NCBI GenBank assembly: GCA_030681375.1
Contig: JAUXWM010000080.1
Location: 1 to 64,000 of the forward strand
Direction: 5' to 3'
Length of the DNA stretch: 64,000 bases
Source: Gallionella sp.
GTDB lineage: Bacteria; Pseudomonadota; Gammaproteobacteria; Burkholderiales; Gallionellaceae
Part shown: in pieces, positions 45,239 through 54,082 of the stretch
How the letters are laid out: every line of letters starts with the position of its first letter
Position numbering within the stretch: position 1 is the first letter of the stretch
Translations under genes and position numbers: made by a program
Notes under the pieces: model-generated
The model's input: the letters and a program-made list of their open reading frames with translations, nothing else
What the model was told of the DNA's origin: nothing
The model's database searches: none

Positions 45239-45643
45239 TTAGCCTTGTATCGCCGTCAACATGCCCTTCAGTTTGGCACTGACGAACTGCACATTAGCTT
45301 CGTAGCGCAATGCATTGTCGGCAAATTGCGCGCGCTCCACATCCATATCAACCGTATTTCCGTCTGCACTCGGCTGCACCGGCCTGCGGTACAGCACCGG
45401 CGCGCCCATCACTGAACCGCCTGCATTACCTTCCAGATGCTTGTTTGAACTCTGCGCAACCGGCAGTTTTGCAGCAGACCCGGCGACGGCATTTTGCAAG
45501 GCACTGGCAAAATCAATGTCACGCGCCTTGTAGTTAGGGGTGTCGGCGTTGGCGATATTGGAAGCCAGCAGTTCCTGACGCGCACCGCGCAGGCTCAATG
45601 CGGTTTGTTGAAAACGCAAGGACTCATCCAATTTGTTGATCAT
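45239..45643 (-). CDS. flgB: Flagellar proximal rod protein FlgB
   Basis: FlgB (134 aa) has the family pattern SLRGARQELLASNIANADTPNYKARDIDF and the C-terminal NALRYEANVQFVSAKLKGML. It is the first gene of the flgB-flgJ operon; AAGGAGGGCGTT precedes the start. I did not find a convincing sigma-28 or sigma-54 promoter in the 142-bp flgB/flgA spacer. Confidence 0.98.
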   Translation of the reverse strand: MINKLDESLRFQQTALSLRGARQELLASNIANADTPNYKARDIDFASALQNAVAGSAAKLPVAQSSNKHLEGNAGGSVMGAPVLYRRPVQPSADGNTVDMDVERAQFADNALRYEANVQFVSAKLKGMLTAIQG

Positions 45644-45785
45644 AACGCCCTCCTTTTCACTGACTATAACGTGCTTGATAGCAATACTACGACGCGTTGA
45701 AAATTCTTATCTACCGATTAGCGATGACTTTCCCCCTTAATTCCGGGCTATTCAACCCTTCCCTAAATAGCCCGCGACACGCACA

Positions 45786-46469
45786 ATGATGCCCATGAAA
45801 AACTTTTTATTGATAGCCTGTCTGTTTCTATACTGTGCCAGCGCCGTTGCGCAGCAGGATCACGCCCTGCTGAAAAAGACGGTAGACAGCTTCGTGAAAC
45901 AGCAAACCGCCGATCTTCCCGGCAAGATCGCCTATCATGTGGATGAAATCGATAGCCGCATCGCCTTGCGCGCATGCGACCGGATAGAAGCCTTCCTGCC
46001 GGCTGGCAGCAAGTTGATAGGGCGGGTTTCCATAGGTGTGCGCTGCATGGAGGCGAATGGCTGGAGCTTGTTCATCCCGGTGCAAATCAAAATAACCCGC
46101 GATTTGCTGATCAGCGCACATCCGCTGACGGCAGGGCAAATCGTGCGCGAACAGGACATAGCACGACTCACCACCGAAACCACACAGCCTGGCGGCATCA
46201 CGGACAGCAAGCTAGTGATAGGAAAAGTGTTGCGCTACAGCATCGCATCGAGCTCCATACTGCGTGAAAGCATGCTGCGCGCGCCTTATAGCATCAAGCA
46301 AGGTCAATCCGTGCGACTATCCGTGCAAGGCAGTGGTTTTAGCATCAGCAGCGCGGGCGTGGCGCTAAATAATGCCAGCGAAGGAGAATCCGTGCAGATA
46401 CGCACCTCTACAGGCCGCGTCATCAGCGGCATGGCCGTGGCGGACGGTGTAGCCCAGATCACACCCTGA
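45786..46469 (+). CDS. flgA: P-ring assembly chaperone FlgA
   Basis: FlgA (227 aa) has a signal peptide (MKNFLLIACLFLYCASAVAQ) and acts in the periplasm on FlgI. The C-terminal SAF-like domain contains TAGQIVREQDI, APYSIKQGQSVRLSVQGSGFSIS and the ending RTSTGRVISGMA. It is divergent from flgB. In related genomes flgM and flgN often follow; here a minus-strand three-gene cassette intervenes. Confidence 0.96.
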   Translation: MMPMKNFLLIACLFLYCASAVAQQDHALLKKTVDSFVKQQTADLPGKIAYHVDEIDSRIALRACDRIEAFLPAGSKLIGRVSIGVRCMEANGWSLFIPVQIKITRDLLISAHPLTAGQIVREQDIARLTTETTQPGGITDSKLVIGKVLRYSIASSSILRESMLRAPYSIKQGQSVRLSVQGSGFSISSAGVALNNASEGESVQIRTSTGRVISGMAVADGVAQITP

Positions 46470-46485
46470 TCACTGCACTCATTTG

Positions 46486-47916
46486 CTAGTCGTTGAGCCG
46501 ATCAAGCAACCATGCGATTTTATCCAGCGCAGCCCAAGCCTCATCAATAACCCCGTCTATGCCTTTTTCCTCATAGGCATCACCGATCAGCCGCGCGCTG
46601 ATGCACAAACGCAATGCACTCACCGGAACACCCTCGCGCGTGCCGCAGGCAACCGGCTGTCCGAGCTGGCAACGCAGGCTCACAGCGCCATCCACATCCA
46701 TGGGCAACTGACGATAAATTTGCAGCATTTGGTCACGATTGAGCGGGATACGCCCGGCAGCCGTTCTAGGGCGATACAGCACAAAAGGAAAGATGCTCTG
46801 GATATGATCCCAGCTCTGCTGCGTTGTGAATGGCTCGCGCTTCAGCGATGGAACCTCCAGCGGTTCGAAGCGACTATCATTCATCAACCGCTGCTGCACT
46901 GCCTGCTCAAAGGCGCGCATGAAACCGACCACGACAGATTCGGGCACTGCGCGAAACCGGCGCAATTCGACCAGCGCCGCTTCCCAGCGCAGCAACAAAC
47001 CAAAATTTGCCGCGCTGCTATCATCACCCGTGCGCAGCTTCAGTCGTTTCCCCATGCTTGCCGAGAAAAGCAAGGCACCTGAGAAGGACGGGCCGGTGAA
47101 AAATTTTGATCCCGTGAGCGCGACCATGAAACCCTGTTGCAGATAGGCGCGCAGGGTCGGTGGCGCAATGCGGAATTGGCAGGCATCCACCAGAATATCC
47201 ACGCATTGCGGATGCCGGTGACGCAAGCCGGCAACACAAGCCGGACTGGGTGCGATCAATCCCGTTTTGGACTGATCCACCATCACCAGCAATACGCGCC
47301 CGCCTTGCGCAACAGCCTCGTTTACCAGCACAGCCACGTCAGCATCGATATGCTCCGCCGGGCGCGTCGTGCCATCTGCCGCCCGCAGCGGCACGGAGCA
47401 CACTTCAATGGCCTCTGAAAAGTCTGTTCCGGCAGACAAATTCTGCCCCGCCAGTGCCGCCGCTACACCACTGCCCGTTTCCGCCTCTTCCACCATCACC
47501 ACCCTGAGTGGCGTGTCGCTGGCATTCGCGACATGCCGGGCGGCGACAAAATGCGCATCCGTGCCCGAGGTGGCAAACACCAGCTCGATATCCATATCCG
47601 TCAGATCGCACAGCAATGCCATCTTGATGCGCTGCATCTCGCGCGCATAAAGCGCTTCAATAGGTTCATCGCCCAATTCATGCAGCAGACGATCACGCAA
47701 CTGCCCTGCCGCCGCAAAACTCGCCGTTGAAATAACCGATGCGGTGGAGGAACCCAGTGCCAGCATCTGCGGATCAGGATAAGGACGGCAACCGTACTTA
47801 TTCAGACCGCTATGCGCATCGAGCGCGATGCGCGCATCGCCCCCGGAAACCAGCAATTGCTCCGTCGTCGAAAATGGATGCGCGCTGATGCCAGCTGAGT
47901 GCTCAGAAAATTCCAC
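46486..47916 (-). CDS. Fold-type I PLP-dependent enzyme, unknown substrate
   Basis: This 476-aa protein has the marks of a PLP enzyme of the aminotransferase superfamily: SGTDAH (117-122) for phosphate and ring contacts, Asp244 in ILVDACQ for the pyridine nitrogen, and Lys271 in TGSKFFTGPSFSG as Schiff-base lysine. I cannot assign a specific family; the N terminus NKYGCRPYPDP (39-49) and long C domain are unfamiliar. The start is GTG, 2 nt after the stop of the ATP-grasp gene, so the two are translated together. It is not a known flagellar component. Confidence 0.75.
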   Translation of the reverse strand: MEFSEHSAGISAHPFSTTEQLLVSGGDARIALDAHSGLNKYGCRPYPDPQMLALGSSTASVISTASFAAAGQLRDRLLHELGDEPIEALYAREMQRIKMALLCDLTDMDIELVFATSGTDAHFVAARHVANASDTPLRVVMVEEAETGSGVAAALAGQNLSAGTDFSEAIEVCSVPLRAADGTTRPAEHIDADVAVLVNEAVAQGGRVLLVMVDQSKTGLIAPSPACVAGLRHRHPQCVDILVDACQFRIAPPTLRAYLQQGFMVALTGSKFFTGPSFSGALLFSASMGKRLKLRTGDDSSAANFGLLLRWEAALVELRRFRAVPESVVVGFMRAFEQAVQQRLMNDSRFEPLEVPSLKREPFTTQQSWDHIQSIFPFVLYRPRTAAGRIPLNRDQMLQIYRQLPMDVDGAVSLRCQLGQPVACGTREGVPVSALRLCISARLIGDAYEEKGIDGVIDEAWAALDKIAWLLDRLND

Positions 47917-47918
47917 GA

Positions 47919-49154
47919 TTATTCGACACGCGCCGCATGGGCCAGCATCCGGTGAAAGGCATCGAACACCTTACGCATCTGCGATGGTTTATAGGGAAAA
48001 ACATCAACAGGGTCAATCGCATGCACGATCATGCAGCTGTCAACTTCAAAAATCAGCAGCTTTCCGTCGCGGGTTTCAGCGCAGTCTATACCCAGATAAT
48101 CAAGTCCGATCCGCTCATTGATGGCCTTGAAAGCTCCTGCGTGCCGAACGGCAAAATCAGTGTCGAAATCAGCCATGAACTTAGCTTCTTCGGCTCGTTT
48201 TTCTGCACTTTCGGCCATACCCGCATTCAGGTAATGAATCATCCAGTGGTCAGAGATGCCCATATGGCAAACGAATGGTCGCCCTTCAATCAGCACGATG
48301 CGGTATTTACGAAACAATCCATCCGTTCCGCGATAATCGACGAAACGTGAAACATAAAATTCCTCATTTGCGACCGCAGACAAATAGTCCGCGATCGCGG
48401 TCGCATCCGCCAGTTTCTCCAGCCCCTTGCCGGCATGGGAATCAACCGGACGCACGATAAGCGGAAAATCACCATCATCAAGTATCTCGGCCATTGAACG
48501 CTCACCAGCGGCGATCTGCTCCATAAGCTGTCTGCTGATTCTCACGGTAACCGGCATATCCAGCCCCGCCACTGACTTCAGCAATGCGCAATTGTTGTCG
48601 CGTGACAACAGGGCTATCCGCGCAGGATCATTGAGCAACGGACGAGGCCATGAAGCAATGGCAGCCTGAATTTTCTCGAGCAGCGGAATATTTTGTTCGG
48701 ATTCGGCTATCGCGACGAACAGCACATCATGCTCAGGCAAACACGCCGGCAAGTCCAATTCAGTCGTCACATACACTATATCGAGCGCGACATCGACCTC
48801 TTCCAGCAGCAATTCAATGGGCGAATTTGCCATCAAATCACCAGGCCCCATGATGGCGAGCAGCCTGATGGCGGCCCGGCTTGTCTGGCCACGGGGTGCC
48901 GAATAAATTTGTTGTATCGCTATCGCCTGAGACTGTATTTCCAGCGCCAACTCGCGATCGCCCCTGAGTTGCAAAACCGTGGACAAGTCCATCAGCGCAT
49001 TGGCATCCGCCGTGCGCGGATCAGCCCCTGCACGCGCAATCAGTTCAGCACCCAGCGGGGCGAGATCCATTCCTGCAACAGCCATGCGCATCAGTCTGGC
49101 CAGACCGATGAGTGGCGGATTCGCGCCCTGCTGCTCAACAACCTCAATCTTCAT
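47919..49154 (-). CDS. ATP-grasp ligase-like protein with N-terminal TPR-like region
   Basis: The 411-aa protein has helical TPR-like repeats near residues 50-85 (LMDLSTVLQLRGDRELALEI), a Rossmann-like part (125-190) and a C-terminal ATP-grasp fold. ATP-grasp signs are PLIVRPVDSHAGKG (231-244), the YRIVLIEGRPFVCHMG strands (284-299) and the metal-binding end LGIDCAETRDGKLLIFEVDS (355-374). Asp372 stands where many relatives have Asn. Such enzymes join a carboxylate to an amine or thiol via acyl phosphate. Tight spacing to both PLP genes suggests one pathway. The product is unknown. Confidence 0.75.
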   Translation of the reverse strand: MKIEVVEQQGANPPLIGLARLMRMAVAGMDLAPLGAELIARAGADPRTADANALMDLSTVLQLRGDRELALEIQSQAIAIQQIYSAPRGQTSRAAIRLLAIMGPGDLMANSPIELLLEEVDVALDIVYVTTELDLPACLPEHDVLFVAIAESEQNIPLLEKIQAAIASWPRPLLNDPARIALLSRDNNCALLKSVAGLDMPVTVRISRQLMEQIAAGERSMAEILDDGDFPLIVRPVDSHAGKGLEKLADATAIADYLSAVANEEFYVSRFVDYRGTDGLFRKYRIVLIEGRPFVCHMGISDHWMIHYLNAGMAESAEKRAEEAKFMADFDTDFAVRHAGAFKAINERIGLDYLGIDCAETRDGKLLIFEVDSCMIVHAIDPVDVFPYKPSQMRKVFDAFHRMLAHAARVE

Positions 49155-49193
49155 CTTGTATTCCCGGCTTTATCTATAACTATCCAGCGTTTT

Positions 49194-50645
49194 TTAAAAT
49201 TTTTCAGCCTGGCGCTCAATATCAGCGCCGAATGCCAGCGTCGCCGCTATCAATGCGTCAATGTCGCCAGTCCGGGTGCGATGATTGACTATGGCTGCGC
49301 GTATCGCGAGCTGCCCGTTGATCCTCGTAGTTGAAGGTGCGGCTATACCCGATTCCTGAAGTGCCACCACAATATCCGCGTTGATCCTGTCTGCCTCGGC
49401 GCTACGATAGCGGAAGCACACGATGTTCAGCGCAACGGGCGCCATAAGCTCCAACCCGGGTTCCGCTTCGATGCGTTGCCGCAAATATCTGGCCAGCGCA
49501 CAGGTATTCGAAATGACCTGCCCCAGTTTTTCCGAGCCATACACCTGCAAGGTAAACCAGGTTTTAAGCGCCCGGAATCCGCGCGACAAATCCGGTCCGA
49601 AATCGCACGGCCAGGGCGAACCTGCTGCCATGCCCCGCGTTTCACGTTGCAAATAGGCTGCGGGAGACGCAAAAGTGTTGTAGTGCAACATCCCGTCGCG
49701 CACCAGCACGAATCCCGCATCGTAGGGCACTTGCCCCCATTTGTGAAAATCGAAAGCGATGGAATCGGCACGTTCTATACCCTGCAGCAATGGCGCAATA
49801 TCTGCGGCCAGCCGACCGAGCGCGCCGTATGCGCCATCCACATGAAACCAGACACCCTCACGCTGCGCGACATCGGCTATCTCAGCCAGCGCATCAATCG
49901 CACCGACATCGACCGTCCCCGCCGACGCGGCAATAAAAAACGGCGTCATGCCCGCCGCCTTGTCCGCCGCGATCGCCTGCTCCAGCGCGGCAATATCCAT
50001 CTGATAATGCGCATTCACCGGTATCTTGCGCAGGGCAGCCGTACCGATACCCGCCATATCCATAGCCTGCGCCACACTGACATGTGCACTGGACGAAGTA
50101 TAAGCGGTCAGTTTATGTCCGGCGGACAAGCCTTGCTCGCGCACCTCGCCGCCCAGAGCGGCGGTACGTGCAACCAGCACACTGATCAGATTAGCCATGG
50201 AAGTGCCGGTGACAAACAGTCCGCTGGCCGTTTCCGGAAAACCGAATAACTCACGCACCCAGCGCAACAACTGGCGCTCGACTTCGACAGGCATCTGCTC
50301 GCGTCCGCCCAGATTGGCGTTCAAACCGGCTGCCAGCATTTCCGCCAGCATCCCCACCGGCGTGCCCCCGCCATGAACCCAGCCCATAAAGCCGGGATGC
50401 GCATTGCCGATTGCGTACGGCAGCACATTATGCATAAACATCTCATGCGCGGCCCCGAGATCGCCCGACTGTGCGGGCAAGGGTTGCTGAAAAACTTCGC
50501 GCACCGCCACAGGAATCGGCTGCCAGACCGGGCGTTCACGCAAAGATTCAATATAATCGAGCATATCGTCCAGCATGCGATGACTTTGCAGGCGGAAATC
50601 CTGCCAATCCGCAGGATCAAGTGTTTCTTCTGATGTTTTTAACAT
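49194..50645 (-). CDS. Group II PLP-dependent amino-acid decarboxylase
   Basis: The 483-aa protein belongs to the aromatic-L-amino-acid/glutamate decarboxylase group. Features in order: NAHPGFMGWVHGGGTP near the N terminus, TGTSMANLISVLVART, SSAHVSVAQA with the ring-stacking His (about 188), HVDGAYGA with Asp270, and FDFHKWGQVPYD with the PLP Lys (about 302). The start at 50645 follows AAGAAGAGC; a frame extending to 50717 lacks a good site. The substrate amino acid cannot be told from sequence. It is the first gene of the three-gene cassette. Confidence 0.88.
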   Translation of the reverse strand: MLKTSEETLDPADWQDFRLQSHRMLDDMLDYIESLRERPVWQPIPVAVREVFQQPLPAQSGDLGAAHEMFMHNVLPYAIGNAHPGFMGWVHGGGTPVGMLAEMLAAGLNANLGGREQMPVEVERQLLRWVRELFGFPETASGLFVTGTSMANLISVLVARTAALGGEVREQGLSAGHKLTAYTSSSAHVSVAQAMDMAGIGTAALRKIPVNAHYQMDIAALEQAIAADKAAGMTPFFIAASAGTVDVGAIDALAEIADVAQREGVWFHVDGAYGALGRLAADIAPLLQGIERADSIAFDFHKWGQVPYDAGFVLVRDGMLHYNTFASPAAYLQRETRGMAAGSPWPCDFGPDLSRGFRALKTWFTLQVYGSEKLGQVISNTCALARYLRQRIEAEPGLELMAPVALNIVCFRYRSAEADRINADIVVALQESGIAAPSTTRINGQLAIRAAIVNHRTRTGDIDALIAATLAFGADIERQAEKF

Positions 50646-50817
50646 GCTCTTCTTTGCAGAAAACCGAAGTCTGCACCCGTTGGCGTGAGATGCGAAGATA
50701 CCACTTTTATCATCCATCCGTTTTGCAGAACAATGTGCAAAACTACCGCCTATTCGTCAACTCTGGTGAAAAATTTGTTAATCTGGCAACAACTTAAAAA
50801 ATAATGTTAAATTACCC

Positions 50818-50844
50818 TAAAGTTTTACAGAATCCTTCCGATAT
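50818..50844 (+). promoter_or_regulatory. Sigma-28 (FliA) promoter of flgMN
   Basis: TAAAGTTT, 11 nt, TCCGATAT matches the sigma-28 consensus at 14 of 16 positions. It lies 49 nt before the flgM start and gives flgM autogenous control through FliA. Confidence 0.85.
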
Positions 50845-50892
50845 AGAAGGCAACTACCTAAATTTTAGTACCACCGGCCTGAGAGGATTATC

Positions 50893-51192
50893 ATGAAAAT
50901 CGAAAAAACAACGACCCCGCTGCCCGCAGGCCTGATGACTGAAGGCCCGCGCACCAGCAATGCCAAAACCAGCCCCACCCCACAACAATCCAGCACCAGC
51001 GTATCGCTAGGTTCAACGGCGGCACAGCTGAACAAGATGGAAGCCAGCATGGCAAACTCGCCGGTCGTGGATGCCAACAAAGTAGCCGAAATCAAACAGG
51101 CCATCAGCGATGGACGCTTTCAGGTTAATTCAGGACTGGTAGCCGATCAGCTGATTCAAAGTGTGCGTGATCTGATAGGCAGCAGAGCGTAG
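50893..51192 (+). CDS. flgM: Anti-sigma-28 factor FlgM
   Basis: FlgM (99 aa) holds FliA inactive until the hook is complete, then is exported. The disordered Thr/Pro/Ser-rich N half and the C-terminal helix region VVDANKVAEIKQAISDGRFQVNSGLVADQLIQS-like are typical. It is preceded by a sigma-28 promoter and AGAGGATTATC. Confidence 0.95.
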   Translation: MKIEKTTTPLPAGLMTEGPRTSNAKTSPTPQQSSTSVSLGSTAAQLNKMEASMANSPVVDANKVAEIKQAISDGRFQVNSGLVADQLIQSVRDLIGSRA

Positions 51193-51194
51193 AT

Positions 51195-51671
51195 TTGAAC
51201 CATCCTTCCTGCCCGGAATTATTAACCGCTCTGACAGAAGAGCTGCGGCTGGTACGCGGCTTTGCCGAACTTTTGAAGCAAGAGCAACGGTTATTGACGG
51301 AAAACGCTATCGATCAGCTGCTGGAACTCGCCGAACAAAAATCAACACACGCCGTGCAATTCAATGAAGTCGCCGAAGGGCGTCGTCGCCTGCTGAAAAA
51401 ATTCCTTCCTGTACTCGAAAGCAGCGCCATACAGACATGGCTGACAAATAACTGCGTGCAAGGTTTAGCGCTTTGGCAGGAAATACGTAGCCTCGCAGAA
51501 CAGTCTCAGCAACTCAATCACATCAATGGCGAATTGATACAGATGAAGCTGCGCCACAATCAACAAACACTCTCCGTGCTCAGCAAGGCTGTAAACAAAG
51601 CCAATCTATACGGCCCGGACGGGCAAACCAATTTTGCACCCGGCAGCGGCAGATCACTCGGCAACGTTTGA
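51195..51671 (+). CDS. flgN: Flagellar export chaperone FlgN
   Basis: FlgN (158 aa) chaperones FlgK and FlgL. It is mostly helical (FAELLKQEQRLLTENAIDQL, ELAEQKSTHAVQFNEV) and ends YGPDGQTNFAPGSGRSLG, a common FlgN tail. It begins with TTG 2 nt after the flgM stop; no later Met is early enough. Its stop codon overlaps the first unit of the repeat at 51670. Confidence 0.92.
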   Translation: MNHPSCPELLTALTEELRLVRGFAELLKQEQRLLTENAIDQLLELAEQKSTHAVQFNEVAEGRRRLLKKFLPVLESSAIQTWLTNNCVQGLALWQEIRSLAEQSQQLNHINGELIQMKLRHNQQTLSVLSKAVNKANLYGPDGQTNFAPGSGRSLGNV

Positions 51672-51790
51672 TTGCGGGCTGGACATCACCCGCGTGGGCA
51701 CTCTGATTGCGGGTTGGACATCACCCGCGTGGGCACAAAGACGTGCCCACCCTACGGCCCCTGACCCACAAAGACGTGCCCACCCTACGG
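51670..51790. repeat. Two tandem repeat pairs at the flgN/motD junction
   Basis: A 32-bp unit (51670-51701) recurs with one change at 51705-51736, and a 24-bp unit (51734-51757) recurs exactly at 51767-51790. At the join GTGGGCAC (51729-51736) and GTGCCCAC (51743-51750) form a hairpin usable in both directions. The flgN and motD stop codons both lie within the repeats. Confidence 0.85.
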
Positions 51791-52549
51791 TGGTGCGGAT
51801 GGATTCAAACGATCAAACTCAGGTGACACCAGCGTAATCGAGACCCGGCGATTTTGAGCACGATGCTCAGGCGTATCATTGGGCACGATGGGCTGATTTG
51901 CGGCCATACCGACCGCCATCAGACGTGACTCCGGCACCCCGTAAGAAATAAGCGTCTTGACCATGCTGCTGGCACGCCCCGAGGACAGCTCCCAATTGGA
52001 AGGGAACTGCGCGTTCTTGATGGGCACATCATCGGTGTGACCTTCCACCTCGACGGACTGTTCCTTTTGACTCAAAACCCGTGCCAGCTGTTGCACAACG
52101 CCCTGCGCATCGGACTGCAAGGTCGCCTCACCTTCCTTGAACAGCGTACTGGCGCTGATATCCACGACCACACCGCGCTTGGTCTGGTAGATGCCAATTT
52201 GTCCCTGGGCAATTTGTGGCGCCATCATCTGACGCAAACTATCGTGAACTTCCTTCATTTGTTCCTGCACCTTGCGCTGTTGCTCCACCAGACGCGCGGT
52301 ACGTTTATCCACCAACACCTTGAGTCTTTGCTCCTCCTGGTTAGGCACAATCGAGATCGAAACCGCATCGGGCTGTTGAGAAAAAGCGACATTCAGCGAG
52401 TCGCTAAAAGTTTTGTATTTACCTTCATTGACCGAGGAAATCGCGTACATCACCACAAAAAACGCGAACAACAGCGTGACGAAATCAGCATACGATATCA
52501 GCCAGCGTTCATGATTATCGTGCTCAGCGCGTTTACGTCGGCGTGCCAT
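51785..52549 (-). CDS. motD: Flagellar stator protein MotD (MotB family)
   Basis: The 254-aa protein is a MotB homologue. A single N-terminal span contains WLISYADFVTLLFAFFVVMYA with the proton-carrying Asp in SYADF. The OmpA-like peptidoglycan-binding domain follows (EGHTDDVPIKNAQFPSNWELS, about 170-235). Linkage to fliA and a MotA-type gene, separate from a motAB pair, is the MotCD arrangement of pseudomonads. It starts 2 nt after motC. Confidence 0.93.
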   Translation of the reverse strand: MARRRKRAEHDNHERWLISYADFVTLLFAFFVVMYAISSVNEGKYKTFSDSLNVAFSQQPDAVSISIVPNQEEQRLKVLVDKRTARLVEQQRKVQEQMKEVHDSLRQMMAPQIAQGQIGIYQTKRGVVVDISASTLFKEGEATLQSDAQGVVQQLARVLSQKEQSVEVEGHTDDVPIKNAQFPSNWELSSGRASSMVKTLISYGVPESRLMAVGMAANQPIVPNDTPEHRAQNRRVSITLVSPEFDRLNPSAPP

Positions 52550-52551
52550 GG

Positions 52552-53292
52552 TTAAACCAGATAGCTTTCCAGCTTGAGCTCGACCAAACGCGGATTATTC
52601 CCGTTTGCAATCGCGCACAAACCATCAACCACCATGTCACGCATGTGCGTATGCTGCATGATGAGCGCTTTCAATTTATTCGCGACGGGCAAGAATAGTA
52701 GATTCGCAAAAGCCACGCCATAAATGGTCGCGACAAAGGCAACCGCAATGCCGCCACCCAGCTTGCTAGGCTCGGTAAGATTTTGCATGACATGCATCAA
52801 CCCCAGCACAGCACCGATAATACCGATGGTGGGCGAATAGCCAGCCGCCGCCTCCCATACCCGCGCTGATTGCCAACGCAGTTGTTCCCAGGTGTGGATG
52901 TCAATTTCCAGCACGGCACGAATCTCGTCTGCGCTGTGACCATCCACCAGCAACTGCACCCCTTTTTTCAAAAAGGGGTCGGTTATGCCGGGAATACGCG
53001 CTTCCAGGGCCAGCATGCCTTCCTTGCGGGTTAAATTACTCCATTCCGTTAACTGTCTGACCGTGTCGCGCCCCGCCAGTTTCGGGGGCACAAATGCCCA
53101 GCGCCCCATCTTGACGGCGGTAAAGAACACCTTGCCTGAGCTTTGCACCATCACCGCGCCCAGTGTGCCGCCGAATACAATCAGGAATGCGGCACCCTGA
53201 AACAAAATGCCGAGATCGCTGCCTTCCAGAATCTGCCCGGTCAATATACCGACCAATCCGACCAGAAAACCGAGTAGCGTCAGCTTGTCCAT
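52552..53292 (-). CDS. motC: Flagellar stator protein MotC (MotA family)
   Basis: The 246-aa protein has four membrane spans in the MotA/PomA pattern: two near the start (TLLGFLVGLVGILTGQILEG; FLIVFGGTLGAVMVQ) and two after residue 145 (YSPTIGIIGAVLGLMHVM; GGGIAVAFVATIYGVAFANL). The cytosolic loop has ARIPGITDPFLKKGVQLLVDG. It overlaps fliA by one base at the start, so the fliA-motC-motD unit is cotranscribed. Confidence 0.94.
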   Translation of the reverse strand: MDKLTLLGFLVGLVGILTGQILEGSDLGILFQGAAFLIVFGGTLGAVMVQSSGKVFFTAVKMGRWAFVPPKLAGRDTVRQLTEWSNLTRKEGMLALEARIPGITDPFLKKGVQLLVDGHSADEIRAVLEIDIHTWEQLRWQSARVWEAAAGYSPTIGIIGAVLGLMHVMQNLTEPSKLGGGIAVAFVATIYGVAFANLLFLPVANKLKALIMQHTHMRDMVVDGLCAIANGNNPRLVELKLESYLV

Positions 53293-54002
53293 CAGCAGCC
53301 TTTCAGCGAACTGCGCAAGCGTGCCACTGCCTGGCTATGCAGTTGTGAAATGCGCGATTCGCTGACGCCGAACACCTCGCCGACTTCGCGCAAATTCATT
53401 TCCTGTTCGTAAATCATGCCCATCAACATACGCTCGCGTTCCGGCAAATTTTCGATAGCCTGTACCAATTCAACTTTAAAACGCTCGTCCTGCAACAAAG
53501 CCATCGGGTCACTATCATCACTGAACTCGAAACGCTCGAAGAAGTCGTCATGGTCTTCGTCATGAAAATCCTCGTAATACACCAGTTGTGCGCCGCGCGC
53601 TTCCTGCAACATCTGCTGGTATTCGACCAGCGTGACGTCCAGCTCATTAGCGATCTCGGTTTCGTTCGGCGCTCTGCCCACTTTTTGTTGCAAGCGACTG
53701 ACTGCCAGTTCAATCCGCCGCATCTCACGTCGTAAGCTGCGAGGCAACCAGTCTGCACTGCGCAACTCATCGAGCATGGAGCCTCGGATACGCTGCGTAG
53801 CATAAGTCTCAAATTGTGCGCCGTGTATTTCGTCATAGCGGCTTGCGGCATCCAGCAGCCCTATCATGCCGGCCTGTATGATGTCATCGATCTGCACGCT
53901 ATACGGTAATTTGCTCATCATTTGATGCGCGATTCGCTTCACCAGCGGTGCATAATCCCGCAGGCACTGATTTTTATCCTGCAATCCGTAAGCGTTATAC
54001 AT
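53292..54002 (-). CDS. fliA: Flagellar sigma factor FliA (sigma-28)
   Basis: FliA (236 aa) recognises the late flagellar promoters found before fliC, flgM and flgK. Region 2 is clear (YAPLVKRIAHQMMSKLPYSV, IDDIIQAGMIGLLDAASRYD), region 3 (RAPNETEIANELDVTLVEYQ) and region 4 (LPERERMLMGMIYEQEMNLREVGEVFGVSESRISQL-type) follow. It lies downstream of flhG across a heptad element. Confidence 0.98.
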   Translation of the reverse strand: MYNAYGLQDKNQCLRDYAPLVKRIAHQMMSKLPYSVQIDDIIQAGMIGLLDAASRYDEIHGAQFETYATQRIRGSMLDELRSADWLPRSLRREMRRIELAVSRLQQKVGRAPNETEIANELDVTLVEYQQMLQEARGAQLVYYEDFHDEDHDDFFERFEFSDDSDPMALLQDERFKVELVQAIENLPERERMLMGMIYEQEMNLREVGEVFGVSESRISQLHSQAVARLRSSLKGC

Positions 54003-54006
54003 AATT

Positions 54007-54082
54007 TAGTCGTGAGTCACTGTACGTTGATTATTAGTCTGCTGGTTTAACTAGCCGCTAACGACTAATGGCTGGCGACTGC
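54007..54082. repeat. Inverted heptad element, family 1, copy 4 (degenerate)
   Basis: TAGTC-type units at 54007, 54014 and 54035 keep the 7-bp phase across a degenerate stretch. Inverted units CCGCTAA, CGACTAA, TGGCTGG and CGACTGC run 54055-54082. It sits between fliA and flhG and encodes the last few residues and stop of FlhG. Confidence 0.65.

Noticed and set aside
45644..45785. Sigma-28-like CCGATTAG in the flgB/flgA spacer
   Set aside because: The upstream box is poor and the spacing from it is wrong, unlike the three accepted sites.
51670..51790. Short direct repeats resembling a mini CRISPR array
   Set aside because: Two different units, each only duplicated, with spacers of 3 and 9 nt and no cas genes.
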